In this document: positions 10,252-19,280 of the stretch, in pieces
Position numbering within the stretch: the first letter of the stretch is position 1
Layout of the letters: each line of letters opens with the position of its first letter
The notes under the pieces: model-generated
Databases searched by the model: none
What the model was told of the DNA's origin: nothing
Seen by the model: only the letters and a program-made list of their open reading frames with translations
Assembly: GCA_026225235.1 (NCBI GenBank)
Contig: JAMFSK010000095.1
Span: 112,290-176,289, forward strand
DNA length: 64,000 nucleotides
Reading direction: 5' to 3'
Source: Burkholderiales bacterium
GTDB lineage: Bacteria > Pseudomonadota > Gammaproteobacteria > Burkholderiales > Burkholderiaceae
Translations under genes and position numbers: made by a program

Positions 10252-10888
10252 CGCCGAGACGCCGGCGCGCGCACGACTCGATGCATGGCGGGAGCGCGGT
10301 GCTGATCGGCTCAACCCAGTCCGATTTCACTTCATCGAGGCGATGGAGCGACGGGCGCTCGCTTGCAGCGGCGAAGCACGACGCATCTTGAACGAAAGGC
10401 TTTCGAAGCTTGTGGATGCCTATGCCGAAGATCTTGAGCGCATCGCATTCACCCCGGACGACGCAAGCAAGCCTGCCTCGCCGCCGCCTCGTGGCGCGCT
10501 CGCCGGACTGATCGACCACTTCTCCCTTCACGGGAAGGTGCATAACCAGAGTGTGACGGACATTGCGACATCTGTACCCTTATCTCCTTCAGAACCGGAG
10601 ATGCTCGACTACTTCCGCAAGATCTGGTCCGAAGTCAGCACCGAGCGACAGTTGCGGCAAGCGCGGGACCAGGTGCCCAGAAATGCCGGCCCGCTCAATA
10701 CGAATAGCCTGGTACATCAGTCACTCGGGCTGATGAGCGAGCTTTCGCCCGGCTATCTCCGGCAGTTCCTGTCGTATGTGGATGCGTTGTCATGGATGGA
10801 AAAGATGAGCGGCAATGGTGCGCTCGGCGGCAAGGACACGCCTCACGCCGAGAGCGCCGGCAAGAATGAGCGCGGTAGGTCGAAATAG
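10232..10888 (+). CDS. DUF2894 family protein, last gene of the motor-like cluster
   Basis: 218 residues, soluble, no signal sequence. Matches DUF2894 by features such as ARARLDAWRERGADRLNPVR, FHFIEAMERRALACSGEARR and FRKIWSEVSTERQLRQARDQ, ending in LSPGYLRQFLSYVDALSWMEKM. It overlaps the end of the OmpA gene by 20 bases. Function is unknown to me; by context a cytoplasmic or membrane-associated accessory of the DUF802/OmpA complex. Confidence 0.78.
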   Translation: MVGIVTSAETPARARLDAWRERGADRLNPVRFHFIEAMERRALACSGEARRILNERLSKLVDAYAEDLERIAFTPDDASKPASPPPRGALAGLIDHFSLHGKVHNQSVTDIATSVPLSPSEPEMLDYFRKIWSEVSTERQLRQARDQVPRNAGPLNTNSLVHQSLGLMSELSPGYLRQFLSYVDALSWMEKMSGNGALGGKDTPHAESAGKNERGRSK

Positions 10889-10983
10889 CCTCGTCCTGTC
10901 GTCGTGCTCCATCCCTTTCGCATCGATACAACTCGAGCACGCAACTGCAGCACGCATTCGAGCGCAGTGTCAGGTTGAGTGCC

Positions 10984-12246
10984 TCATGGAGCAACCATCG
11001 CGGTGGCGCGCCGATTCGTGGCGGGTTTCAAAAGCCGCCGAATGGCACCACGCCGACTCGCGACAAGAACGACCGGAACGATGCATAGCATCATCACTGC
11101 CTGGTAGAGATAGAGTTGCCGATAGACATGGTGTCCCGCACTGATCGAAACGGCGACATAGACCATGAGGCCGACGAAGGCATTCATCGCATTGAAACTC
11201 GCGCTGACTCGGCCCTGGTAAGCCAGATCCGTCGCTCGCTGGGCCGCGCTGAGCGCGATGACGCTGGTCTGAAAGCTCAGACCCAAACCGATATAAATCA
11301 CGATCGCCGGAATCAGTCCCTTGCATTCGGCGAACACGAGCAGGCTGCCTGCCGCAAGGCCCAAGCCGAGCAGTAGCACAACGAGTTGGCCAAGATGGCG
11401 CGCGAGCCGGACGATGAAAAATCCGCCGACGATCGCGCCCAATGCATAAGCCGCATCGATTTTCCCGAACGCTTCGGCACCCAGGTGAAGTTCCTCGCGG
11501 ACGAATGGGGCAAGCATCGCGTTGATGCCAAAGATGACCGTCATGTTGGCCAGAATGAGCCCATAGAAGAAGGCGATTTCCGGGCGTTCCGCAATGTGTG
11601 CCACCCCCGCGCGCAGATCGACGAGATACTGGCTTGGGCCGCGTGCCCCCACCTCAACGTGCTTCTCGATAGAACCCAATTGCCGAGCGACGACTAAACC
11701 GAACAGCGCGGAGACGAAATAGGCAGCGCTCGTGAGATAGACCGTCGAGGCCGCGCCGATCGCTGCAAGCACGAAGCCTGACGCAGCGGTCCCCAGGATC
11801 TGGCCGCTTTGCCCGGTGACTACCGTGAGTGCATTGAGCCGGAACATTTCTTCGGACGATGCCGCTCGCGTCAGCGCTGATCGCCACGCCAGAACCTGAA
11901 CTTCAGTCCCCAACGCAATAAAAAAGCTGACGCTATAACCCACGCTGGCTGTAGCGTGTCCCTCTGTATAGAGAAAGCCATACACGACCAGCACGAGCGA
12001 TTGGAACAAAGCCGCGAGATAGGCCAGCCTTGCCGGTTCATGGCGATCAACCGCTACACCGATGATCGGTGACAACAGCAGCCCGGGCAGAATCGATATC
12101 AGAAGGGTGATCGCCGCACTCGAGGGCCGACCCGTAATGTCGATGATCAACCACGTGTTGATAAGAAAGAAAAAGCCCGTGCCGATTCGGGTGGCGGCCG
12201 TGGTCGCGCCATAGAAGCGCAGTGTCTGTGGGGTCACGCGAAGCAT
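10984..12246 (-). CDS. MFS transporter, MFS_3/EntS-like exporter
   Basis: About 420 residues and some twelve membrane helices (for example TRIGTGFFFLINTWLIIDIT, LLISILPGLLLSPIIGVAVD, GYSVSFFIALGTEVQVLAWR). The pattern (PGLLLSPIIGVAVDRHEPAR, LTRAASSEEMFRLNAL) resembles the MFS_3 group that includes enterobactin exporter EntS. I chose the ATG at 12246. The open frame continues upstream to 12504, but that stretch overlaps the divergent lysR gene and the Fur-like box. Iron-regulated export of a siderophore or similar small molecule is a reasonable inference; the substrate is unknown. Confidence 0.8.
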   Translation of the reverse strand: MLRVTPQTLRFYGATTAATRIGTGFFFLINTWLIIDITGRPSSAAITLLISILPGLLLSPIIGVAVDRHEPARLAYLAALFQSLVLVVYGFLYTEGHATASVGYSVSFFIALGTEVQVLAWRSALTRAASSEEMFRLNALTVVTGQSGQILGTAASGFVLAAIGAASTVYLTSAAYFVSALFGLVVARQLGSIEKHVEVGARGPSQYLVDLRAGVAHIAERPEIAFFYGLILANMTVIFGINAMLAPFVREELHLGAEAFGKIDAAYALGAIVGGFFIVRLARHLGQLVVLLLGLGLAAGSLLVFAECKGLIPAIVIYIGLGLSFQTSVIALSAAQRATDLAYQGRVSASFNAMNAFVGLMVYVAVSISAGHHVYRQLYLYQAVMMLCIVPVVLVASRRGAIRRLLKPATNRRATAMVAP

Positions 12247-12297
12247 CCTGAAGATTTTCGACTCGAGGACAGTAAGCGCTTTAGAATAATAAGAAAA

Positions 12298-12316
12298 TTC
12301 AATAATTATCATTGAA
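12298..12316. promoter_or_regulatory. Fur-box-like palindrome between divergent MFS and lysR genes
   Basis: Reading the minus strand the site is TTCAATGATAATTATTGAA. Its core AATGATAATTATT differs from the classical Fur consensus core AATGATAATCATT at one base, and TTCAAT/ATTGAA arms are symmetric about 12307. It lies 52 bases upstream of the chosen MFS start and 21 bases upstream of lysR. Iron repression of either gene is inferred; a T-N11-A LysR site overlapping it is also possible. Confidence 0.5.
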
Positions 12317-12336
12317 TAAATCGGAAAAACTGAACC

Positions 12337-13230
12337 ATGAACGGCATCAATCTCGACATGGATGTCTTGCGCACACTCGTCACGGCGCAACAATTGGGGA
12401 GTTTCAACCGGGCTGCCGAACGACTGGGCCGCTCGCAGTCCGCGATCAGCCAGCGGCTTCGGAAGATCGAGGAGCAGATCGGCGAGCCTTTGTTTCAGAA
12501 GCAAGGACGAGGTCTGGCGCTGACGCCGGCGGGGGATGTCGTGCTCGCCTATGCGCGGAGAATTTTGGATCTGAACGACGAAGCGGTGGCCGCCGTGCGC
12601 GGGTTTGCGATCGACGGGAGGGTGCGTGTCGGCCTGCCAGCGGATTTCGCGGAGACGTGGTTACCCGCCGTGCTCGGTCGGTTCAAGCGCACGCATCCCT
12701 CGGTCCGGATCGCGGCTGTGGTCGATCGCAACCGGCGCCTGCTTGAAAGCCTCGACAAGGGCGAACTCGATCTGGTCTTGTCGCTCGGGAACGAGGCGCG
12801 CGCCGACGCTCAGCCTGTCGGCGCGTTGCCCTTCGAATGGATCGGGCCGGTATCCACCGAAAGAATATGGACGGCGGAGGAGCCGATTCCGCTCGCCATG
12901 TTCGAGGCGCCGTGTTTCTTTCGTCAGCGCGCGCTGGAGACGCTGGACAATGCGGGGTTGCCTTGGCGAATTGCGTTCACCAGTCCGAGTCTGCACGGCC
13001 TGTGGGCCGCGGTCGAAGCCGGCTTGGGGGTGACGCTCCGCACGACCGTCGGCTTGCCCTCGCGACTCCAGGTCGTCGTCGATGCCACGTTGCTCCCCCC
13101 CGCGCGCATGCCCGCCCTGAAGGTCTCGTTGCACGACGGCGCCCGGTCTCTGGAGCCGGCCGTCGAGCGACTCAGGGACATCATCGTCGAGACACTGGCG
13201 GCCAGCCCGCAGGGATTTGCCTTGCCTTAA
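12337..13230 (+). CDS. LysR family transcriptional regulator
   Basis: 297 residues. N-terminal winged helix-turn-helix at about 8-65 (DVLRTLVTAQQLGSFNRAA, LGRSQSAISQRLRKIEEQ) and a C-terminal type 2 periplasmic-binding-like effector domain from about residue 90. Transcribed divergently from the MFS exporter with a 90-base shared region, the usual arrangement for a LysR regulator and its target. The effector cannot be predicted. An in-frame ATG seven codons later (12358) is an alternative start. Confidence 0.85.
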   Translation: MNGINLDMDVLRTLVTAQQLGSFNRAAERLGRSQSAISQRLRKIEEQIGEPLFQKQGRGLALTPAGDVVLAYARRILDLNDEAVAAVRGFAIDGRVRVGLPADFAETWLPAVLGRFKRTHPSVRIAAVVDRNRRLLESLDKGELDLVLSLGNEARADAQPVGALPFEWIGPVSTERIWTAEEPIPLAMFEAPCFFRQRALETLDNAGLPWRIAFTSPSLHGLWAAVEAGLGVTLRTTVGLPSRLQVVVDATLLPPARMPALKVSLHDGARSLEPAVERLRDIIVETLAASPQGFALP

Positions 13231-13350
13231 GGCGCTTTCTAGCAAAGTCCACAGGTACCGCTAGTCGCGGGAGACCGTTCCGCCTGTCGCCGGTATCGAA
13301 GAGCTCGGACCGACGGCTCAATGCCCCGAGGCCCTTCGATCGGCAAATGA

Positions 13351-15282
13351 TCAGAACGTGTAGGCGATCTTGCCGAATGCCGTGCGGCCCACCGTGTTGT
13401 AACCGTACGCGGTGAAATACGCCCGATCGAAGAGATTCGACAGGGAGGCGGACACGATGAGATGTGAATTGACCTTGTACGCCGCACGCAAGCCCACGGT
13501 GGTGTACGACGGCAGATACGTCATGTTGAATGTATCGTCGTAGGTCGATCCCCCGTACAGCACGGAAAACCCGGTGCTGAGCGCGGCGAGATGGAACGCG
13601 TCCCAGGTGTGATCCACGCTCAGGCTGACGGTCTGGCGCGGACGGCGGTTCAGCCACGTTTGGTCGGCGACGTCCTGCGGGTTCAGGATGCCGACCGCCA
13701 GACTGACCGGTGTCGACTCGCCCAGCGAGCCCTTGTACGAAAGGTCAATGCCTTGAATGTGGGCCCGTCCGACATTGACGGGAAGAAAGGTGACCGAGTC
13801 GTACGTGATGAGGCTATGGACCCGTGTGTCGTAGAGCGCGACCACGAAGGTACCCAAGGACGTGGCGGCATCAAGCGCCACTTCGGCCGTGTCGCTGCGC
13901 TCAGGCAAAAGGTTTGGATTGCCGAAACCCGGATAGTAGAGATCGTTGAACGTCGGCAGCCGGAATGCATTGCCATATGAGACCCGTGCCGTATAAACCG
14001 GAGTAATCGCATAAGCCAGCGCGATATTGCCGGTATTGACCGACTGGCCCTGAATGACCTCGTGGCGTCCCGCGAGGAACATCGTCAATGCACCGAGTGT
14101 GACCGATTGATGGAGTGACACGGCCGAATCGTTGCGTGTCGGCACGCCCGAAGGGATGTCGACCGGGAGGAAGGCCTGTTCGCGCGTGAAGTCGTAGGCA
14201 AGCTTGGTCTCTCCCGAGAGGGGGAGGCTGAAGAGCGTGAGTCCTTGCTCCTGCTGCGTCAGTGACGTCGATGTACTGAGGCGCGTCGAGTCGATCTCGT
14301 CGGTCGGGATGCCCGGGTCAGCCGCATAGATGAACTGGCGGTCCGTGGCATAGCCGATCGACTGATCGAACCGGGTGGACGGTCTCAGATCCAGATGGAA
14401 CGCGATACCGGTCGTCAGTTGATGATCAAGCTGACGGTCGTCCCCACCCGCGTTGTCGTAGGACAGGTCGGACTTGTGATACAGGGCGAACGTCGAGATC
14501 GACCAGTTATCGCGCGCATAGCCGAGGCGCGCATCGAGGTCTTGTGCGTGATACGGGTTGCGGCCGTCTTCGTGACCAAACGCGCCCGGCTGCGTTGCAT
14601 CGATCCCTGCCGTGTTGTAGTCGTGCAGGCCCAGCGAATAGTTGAGTCCGGTCAAGGCAGCGAGGGGACCGGTAGACGGCACACTCCCCGACGTGCGGAT
14701 TTGCGTGTCGAAGGTCTTGTTCGAGCCGCCCCCAGTGGAAATCGTGGTCTGGTTCGGTTGACCCGACGCATGACGTGTGAAGAGTTGCACGACGCCACCC
14801 ATCGCATCCGCACCGAATGAAGCAGCAGCCGGACCCGATATGACTTCGATGCGGTCGAACGCGGAGGTCGAGAGGTCTGCCCACTCGGCTTGGCCAGTGG
14901 TCGCAGAACCGATCCGGATACCGTCGATAAAGACCGCGACTTGACTGGCGGATGAGCCCCGGATACTGACAGCGGCAGAGGAGCCTGGGCCGCCGTTCTG
15001 GGAAATCGTCACGCCGGGAAGGGTGGCGAGCGCTTGCGTAATACTCGGATCGATCGGAGAGATGCGATCGAGATCGACACGGGTAAGAACCTGAGTCGAG
15101 GCGTATCGCTGATCGAATGATTGTGGCAAGTGTTGCGTGTCGCCAGTGACGACAACGCTCGGCAGCGTGACAGCGGGCGGCAGCGGCTCGGGTTGCGGCA
15201 GCGAGGAGTCGTCGGCCGCGTGTGCCATCTGCCAGACCGAGAAGGTCATGGCAGAGGTGATGATGAAATGACGCAACTTCAT
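13351..15282 (-). CDS. btuB: TonB-dependent outer-membrane receptor, BtuB type (cobalamin uptake)
   Basis: 643 residues from the ATG at 15282. Signal peptide KLRHFIITSAMTFSVWQMAHA, then a TonB-box-like LPSVVVTGD, a plug domain (ATLPGVTISQNGGPGSSAAV, RGSSASQVAVFIDGIRIGSA) and a 22-strand barrel ending in a C-terminal Phe (AFGKIAYTF). The VFIDGIRIGSAT plug motif is typical of BtuB. The upstream cobalamin riboswitch strongly supports vitamin B12 or cobinamide as ligand. No purine-rich Shine-Dalgarno sits before 15282, and an in-frame GTG at 15318 is an alternative start. No btuCDF or cob genes are in the window. Confidence 0.88.
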   Translation of the reverse strand: MKLRHFIITSAMTFSVWQMAHAADDSSLPQPEPLPPAVTLPSVVVTGDTQHLPQSFDQRYASTQVLTRVDLDRISPIDPSITQALATLPGVTISQNGGPGSSAAVSIRGSSASQVAVFIDGIRIGSATTGQAEWADLSTSAFDRIEVISGPAAASFGADAMGGVVQLFTRHASGQPNQTTISTGGGSNKTFDTQIRTSGSVPSTGPLAALTGLNYSLGLHDYNTAGIDATQPGAFGHEDGRNPYHAQDLDARLGYARDNWSISTFALYHKSDLSYDNAGGDDRQLDHQLTTGIAFHLDLRPSTRFDQSIGYATDRQFIYAADPGIPTDEIDSTRLSTSTSLTQQEQGLTLFSLPLSGETKLAYDFTREQAFLPVDIPSGVPTRNDSAVSLHQSVTLGALTMFLAGRHEVIQGQSVNTGNIALAYAITPVYTARVSYGNAFRLPTFNDLYYPGFGNPNLLPERSDTAEVALDAATSLGTFVVALYDTRVHSLITYDSVTFLPVNVGRAHIQGIDLSYKGSLGESTPVSLAVGILNPQDVADQTWLNRRPRQTVSLSVDHTWDAFHLAALSTGFSVLYGGSTYDDTFNMTYLPSYTTVGLRAAYKVNSHLIVSASLSNLFDRAYFTAYGYNTVGRTAFGKIAYTF

Positions 15283-15504
15283 AGAGGGGAGTACTTTGTT
15301 TTTGCAGGAGAGAGACACGCGTAGGGTGCCCGCACGGTCATTACGCGGCGCTCGATGGCGCAGCGGCGCAATGCTCCCCGGGGGGTAGCGCTTCGCAGAA
15401 CAGGATGGTCATGACAGATCTTGAGGTTCGGGCTGTCTTTGCAACAGGCGACCGCATACGCGGTGCCTTGCGCCTGGGACACCCCGCCCAATGCGCCTGC
15501 GCAG

Positions 15505-15682
15505 ACCTCGGTCGATGGCAGGTCTCCTGGCTCGCGGGTCAACGTCTGTTGCCGACCTTCCCGGTATCCCAGTGGTCATGCGTGGCACAGACTCGCCGCT
15601 TACAGTTGCGGGGGCAGCTGCAGACTCGAGCGTTTCCGCTCTCACTGCGTTCCCATTTAGTCCCGGTCAGGGGAACCATCAA
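15505..15682 (-). ncRNA. Cobalamin (AdoCbl/B12) riboswitch upstream of btuB
   Basis: On the minus strand the element has the family hallmarks in order: a 5' stem beginning GGTTCCC, the AATGGGAA block, the B12-box core GCCCCCGCAACTGTA (rc of 15602-15616) followed by AGCGG, and the 3' GCCAGGAGACCTGCC (15517-15531). These are the conserved parts of the cobalamin riboswitch. About 220 bases separate its 3' end from the btuB start, containing the expression platform. It would repress btuB when cobalamin is abundant. Exact 5' and 3' limits are approximate. Confidence 0.93.
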
Positions 15683-15854
15683 GGCGGGAGGGTACAGATA
15701 CAGGCCGGCGCGCGTCAATTCTTCCAGCACCCGCGTGCTCTGTGAGCAACGGGCTTGGAGAAGGGGGCGCCGTTGGGCACCGGCGGATGCCGGGTACCCC
15801 TTCCAATCAGAAGCCTTGCAACACTGAAAGGTCTATCGAGGCTGGACGATCCGC

Positions 15855-16856
15855 TCAACCATGCTGGCCGGCAAGCTCCGCACCCTGGCGCAAGGCCTCA
15901 AGCAGGCTTCGCTCGTCGGCGATGCCCTTGCCCGCGATATCGAAGGCAGTGCCATGGTCTACTGACGTGCGAATGACGTCGAGGCCCACGGTGACGTTCA
16001 CCCCGGCTTCGAGACCCAGCACTTTGACCGGACCGTGTCCCTGGTCGTGATACATCGCCACCACGAGGTCGAAGTCGCCGCGGCCTGCACGGAAGAACAG
16101 CGTATCGGCGGGCAGCGGCCCGGTCACGTCCAGTTCTTCTGCCTGCAGCGCCGCGATGGCCGGAACGATTTTTTCTTCTTCCTCGCCATAGCCGAACAGG
16201 CCGTTTTCACCGGCATGCGGGTTGATCCCGCAGACGCCGATTCGCGGCCGCGCAATGCCGGCCTTCACGAGCGTCGCGTTGCCACGCTCAATGGTGCGCC
16301 GGACCAGACCCGGCTCGATCTTGCGGATCGCATCGATGATGCCGATATGCGTGGTCACGTGGATCACGCGCAATTGCGGTGCGACCAGCATCATCGACAC
16401 TTCGTCGACACCCGTCAGGTACGCGAGGATCTCGGTGTGCCCGGGAAATTTATGGCCGGCCGCATGGAGCGCTTCCTTGTTCAGCGGGGCAGTACAGATC
16501 GCATCGATTTCGCGCGCCTGCGCGAGTTTGACGGCCGTCGCGATGTACTGGAAAGCCGCATTGCCGGCGATCGACGAGAGCTTGCCGAACGGCAGGCCGG
16601 CGGGGATCAGGTCGAGGTCGATGCAGTCGATCGTGCCGGGCTCGGCCCGGAGCTCGGACAGATCGGCGATGCGCCGGATCTTGATGTCGGTGCCCGTGAT
16701 CGCCCTGGCCTCCTCGAGACGGCGAGCGTCGCCGATCACAAGCGGGCGGCACTGCTCGTAGAGGATCGCGTGCGTGAGGCTCTTGACGACAATCTCCGGA
16801 CCGACGCCGGCTGCGTCGCCCATCGTGATGCCGATAATGGGTAAGGGGTTGCTCAT
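15855..16856 (-). CDS. pdxA2: PdxA2-type 4-phospho-D-threonate/erythronate dehydrogenase
   Basis: 333 residues, PdxA family (MGDAAGVGPEIVVK start; metal-ligand histidines in HKFPGHTEILAYLTG and MYHDQGHGPVKVLG; VNVTVGLDVIRTSVDHGTAFDIAGKG near the end). The true biosynthetic PdxA belongs to vitamin B6 synthesis, but this copy lies next to a DUF1537 kinase and a sugar transporter. That pairing defines the PdxA2 group, which oxidises and decarboxylates four-carbon acid-sugar 4-phosphates to dihydroxyacetone phosphate with NAD. It is the last gene of the operon, 102 bases after the kinase. Which tetronate isomer is used cannot be seen. Confidence 0.85.
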   Translation of the reverse strand: MSNPLPIIGITMGDAAGVGPEIVVKSLTHAILYEQCRPLVIGDARRLEEARAITGTDIKIRRIADLSELRAEPGTIDCIDLDLIPAGLPFGKLSSIAGNAAFQYIATAVKLAQAREIDAICTAPLNKEALHAAGHKFPGHTEILAYLTGVDEVSMMLVAPQLRVIHVTTHIGIIDAIRKIEPGLVRRTIERGNATLVKAGIARPRIGVCGINPHAGENGLFGYGEEEEKIVPAIAALQAEELDVTGPLPADTLFFRAGRGDFDLVVAMYHDQGHGPVKVLGLEAGVNVTVGLDVIRTSVDHGTAFDIAGKGIADERSLLEALRQGAELAGQHG

Positions 16857-16958
16857 GATGTAGTGCCTCGGTTCCTTTGCGTGTTTCCTGTTGCCGGTGC
16901 GCTTCGGGAAAGCGCGTGCAAACCGGCTCGAATAGAGTAAATCTGTGCGGACGGTGCG

Positions 16959-18233
16959 CTAGGCGGGAATCGCATCGCGCAGATGTCGCCACGCTGCATA
17001 GAGCGATTGTCCGTCGCCAAAAGCACCGGCCTTTGTCACGACACCGGGACGATGCGCGCGCCCTTCGCGCTGATGTGCGTCGAGCGGCTGGCCGATCGCG
17101 ACGCCGGGCTCGATCTCCGTGACCAACTGCAGGAAATCGATCCCGGTCTCGCGGAGCATCGCGCGCGCGGTCTCGCCGCCCGTCGCGATCAGGCCGCCGA
17201 TCTTACCGAAATGAGGGGCGACAAGCCGGCCAAGCGCCGCGCTCAGTTGCGCACCCTCAGCCGGATCGAACGCGTCGTCGCGACCGATGCGCAGCAATAG
17301 GTCGCCTTGCGTCGCGAGATGCGCGCCAATGCGTGCCTGCATCGTGTGCCATTGGGCATGCCCGGCGCCGGCGCGCAGCATGTCGGGCGAAGCGATGAGC
17401 TCTGCGACGGCACCGCGTTCACGCAGCGTCGCGCATTGCTCGTCGGACACCGCCGACAAGGTTCCCACGAGTGCCAGGATCGGGCCGCCGTGCGACAAGA
17501 TCGTTAGCGCTTCGGACCGATCTGGCACCTCCTGCGCCACGCTGAAGAGACGCGACAGCGACGCCATCTCTCGTGCCAACCCGCCCGAGCCGACCCAGAA
17601 CAGCGCTTCGTCGACCGACACAGTCGCTCGCGCGAGTGCGGCGAGATCTTCGCCCGTCTGCGCGTCGACGATCAGCGCTTGGATGCCGCTCGTCGCATAC
17701 GCGGTGACCATGCCGGCGAGTTCCGCGGGGGCAGCGCGCAGCGCGGCGCCTTCGAGCGCGGCCGTCGACAGCCCCACACCCTCCAGCTGCCCTGCGATAT
17801 CCGCATGTTTCCCGGCGTTCTCAAGTTGCCAGGTGTCGGTGGTCTCGAGCGGCTGGCCGTGAACGAAGACGCGTCCGCCGCGAACGGTACGCCCCATTGC
17901 GGGAAAAGCAGGGGCGACAATCGCAAGGCCCGCAAGCGGCTGCAGTGCCGCGATTTCAGCGGCCCAATTCCCACGCAAGGTCGAATCGATCTTCTTATAG
18001 AGGCGCCGGTCGGGGCCGCCCAGCGCGCGCCAGGTATCCACCGTCAGCCTGGCGGCGGCATCCGGGCTCGCGCGCCGTGTGTCGGTATCGGCCGCGATAA
18101 CGTCGAACGCGCTCGCGCCCGCGGGCGCCCGGGTGCTGTCGAGCGTCACCACCGTGCGGCGCCCGGCACAGGCAAAGCCGATCGCGCAATCGGCGGCTCC
18201 CGACAAGTCGTCGGCAATGATCAACAGGCTCAT
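16959..18233 (-). CDS. Four-carbon acid sugar kinase (DUF1537 family)
   Basis: 424 residues with the two DUF1537 domains. N-terminal substrate domain: LLIIADDLSGAADCA and LYKKIDSTLRGNWAAEI. C-terminal nucleotide-binding domain: LIATGGETARAMLRE and ITEIEPGVAIGQ-like region before the end. Members such as DtnK phosphorylate D-threonate or related tetronates at C4 using ATP. It lies between the ABC permease (23-base gap) and pdxA2, and its product is the expected PdxA2 substrate. The isomer specificity is inferred only. Confidence 0.86.
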   Translation of the reverse strand: MSLLIIADDLSGAADCAIGFACAGRRTVVTLDSTRAPAGASAFDVIAADTDTRRASPDAAARLTVDTWRALGGPDRRLYKKIDSTLRGNWAAEIAALQPLAGLAIVAPAFPAMGRTVRGGRVFVHGQPLETTDTWQLENAGKHADIAGQLEGVGLSTAALEGAALRAAPAELAGMVTAYATSGIQALIVDAQTGEDLAALARATVSVDEALFWVGSGGLAREMASLSRLFSVAQEVPDRSEALTILSHGGPILALVGTLSAVSDEQCATLRERGAVAELIASPDMLRAGAGHAQWHTMQARIGAHLATQGDLLLRIGRDDAFDPAEGAQLSAALGRLVAPHFGKIGGLIATGGETARAMLRETGIDFLQLVTEIEPGVAIGQPLDAHQREGRAHRPGVVTKAGAFGDGQSLYAAWRHLRDAIPA

Positions 18234-18256
18234 CTAGTGGTTTTTCCGTCGCTGGC

Positions 18257-19267
18257 TTACTTGATGATCCCGATTTTCTTGCGATCGATCGTCACGAATA
18301 CGGCGACGATCAGGACGACGCCCTTGACGATGTTCTGCAGGTAGGGGTCGACGCCGGCCATGTTCATGCCGTTCGACAAGATCGTGATGATCAGTACGCC
18401 CAGGATCGTACCTTGGATACTGCCGAGGCCGCCGGTAAGGGGTGTTCCACCTACCACGACCGCCGCGATCACGTCGAGCTCGAGCCCCTCGCCCAGCTGC
18501 GACGTCGCGGCCATCGCACGCGCGCTTTGCAGCAAGCCCGCGATGCCGCAGAGCAGGCCGAGCAGCGCAAACATTGCGATCTTGACCTTGTCGATCCTTA
18601 TCCCGGTCAGGCGTGCGACGCGTTCGCCGCCGCCGGTCGCCTTGAGTTCGCGCGCAAACACGGTGAAGCTCAGCGCAATCCATCCGAGGATCACCACGGC
18701 GAGCGCGATCCATATTGCGTTCGGGACGCCGGCAAACCGCCCTGCGTAGAAGTCGAGAAAGCTCTCGCTTTCGATCGATACCGGCGCGCCGCGCGTGAAA
18801 TACAGCACGATGCCCCGATAGACGACCATGGTGCCCAGTGTGACGATAAACGAGGGCACCAGGCCTTTGGCGACGACGATGCCGTTCACGAGCCCGCAGA
18901 CCAGCCCGACCAGCGCAGCCGGCACGATCGCGAAGATACCGAGGCTACCCGAGGTGGCCGCGGCGGCAAGCGCCGAAAGCGCGACGATCGAGCCGACCGA
19001 GAGGTCGATCGACCCGGCGATCACGACAAAGGTCATGCCAAGCGCAGCCACGGCGAGTACCACGGCCTGCTGCAACACGATGACGCCGTTGCCCATCGTC
19101 AGGAAACGCGGCGAGCTGATCGAAAACGCAACGCAGAGCACCGCCAGCAGCAGAACCGGAAAGGTTCGGCGCAGCGATTCAGGTCGCACGGAGGCAAACA
19201 GATGGTTCATGTCGGTTCCGGTCTTCCTGAAACGATCGATAAAAGCAGGGGCGGGCAGGCGGCTCAT
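18257..19267 (-). CDS. Sugar ABC transporter permease, RbsC family
   Basis: 336 residues, eight to ten membrane helices (VLLLAVLCVAFSISS, VVLAVAALGMTFVVIAGSID) and the family signature IDLSVGSIVALSALAA with VVGGTPLTGGLGSIQGTILG. It forms the membrane channel with the ATPase encoded 13 bases upstream. The ATG at 19267 has GGAG at a good distance; an internal ATG at codon 20 is a weaker alternative. Substrate is probably a tetrose, tetritol or sugar acid because of the downstream kinase and dehydrogenase. Confidence 0.9.
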   Translation of the reverse strand: MSRLPAPAFIDRFRKTGTDMNHLFASVRPESLRRTFPVLLLAVLCVAFSISSPRFLTMGNGVIVLQQAVVLAVAALGMTFVVIAGSIDLSVGSIVALSALAAAATSGSLGIFAIVPAALVGLVCGLVNGIVVAKGLVPSFIVTLGTMVVYRGIVLYFTRGAPVSIESESFLDFYAGRFAGVPNAIWIALAVVILGWIALSFTVFARELKATGGGERVARLTGIRIDKVKIAMFALLGLLCGIAGLLQSARAMAATSQLGEGLELDVIAAVVVGGTPLTGGLGSIQGTILGVLIITILSNGMNMAGVDPYLQNIVKGVVLIVAVFVTIDRKKIGIIK

Positions 19268-19280
19268 GGTCGTCTCCAGG

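Noticed and set aside
6742..10888. Canonical Zorya defence system
   Set aside because: ZorA/ZorB-like architecture is present, but no ZorC/ZorD helicase or ZorE nuclease is visible, so it is not called Zorya.
15855..16856. Biosynthetic PdxA (vitamin B6)
   Set aside because: Neighbours are a DUF1537 kinase and sugar transporter, the hallmark of the catabolic PdxA2 group, and no ksgA/surA neighbourhood is present.
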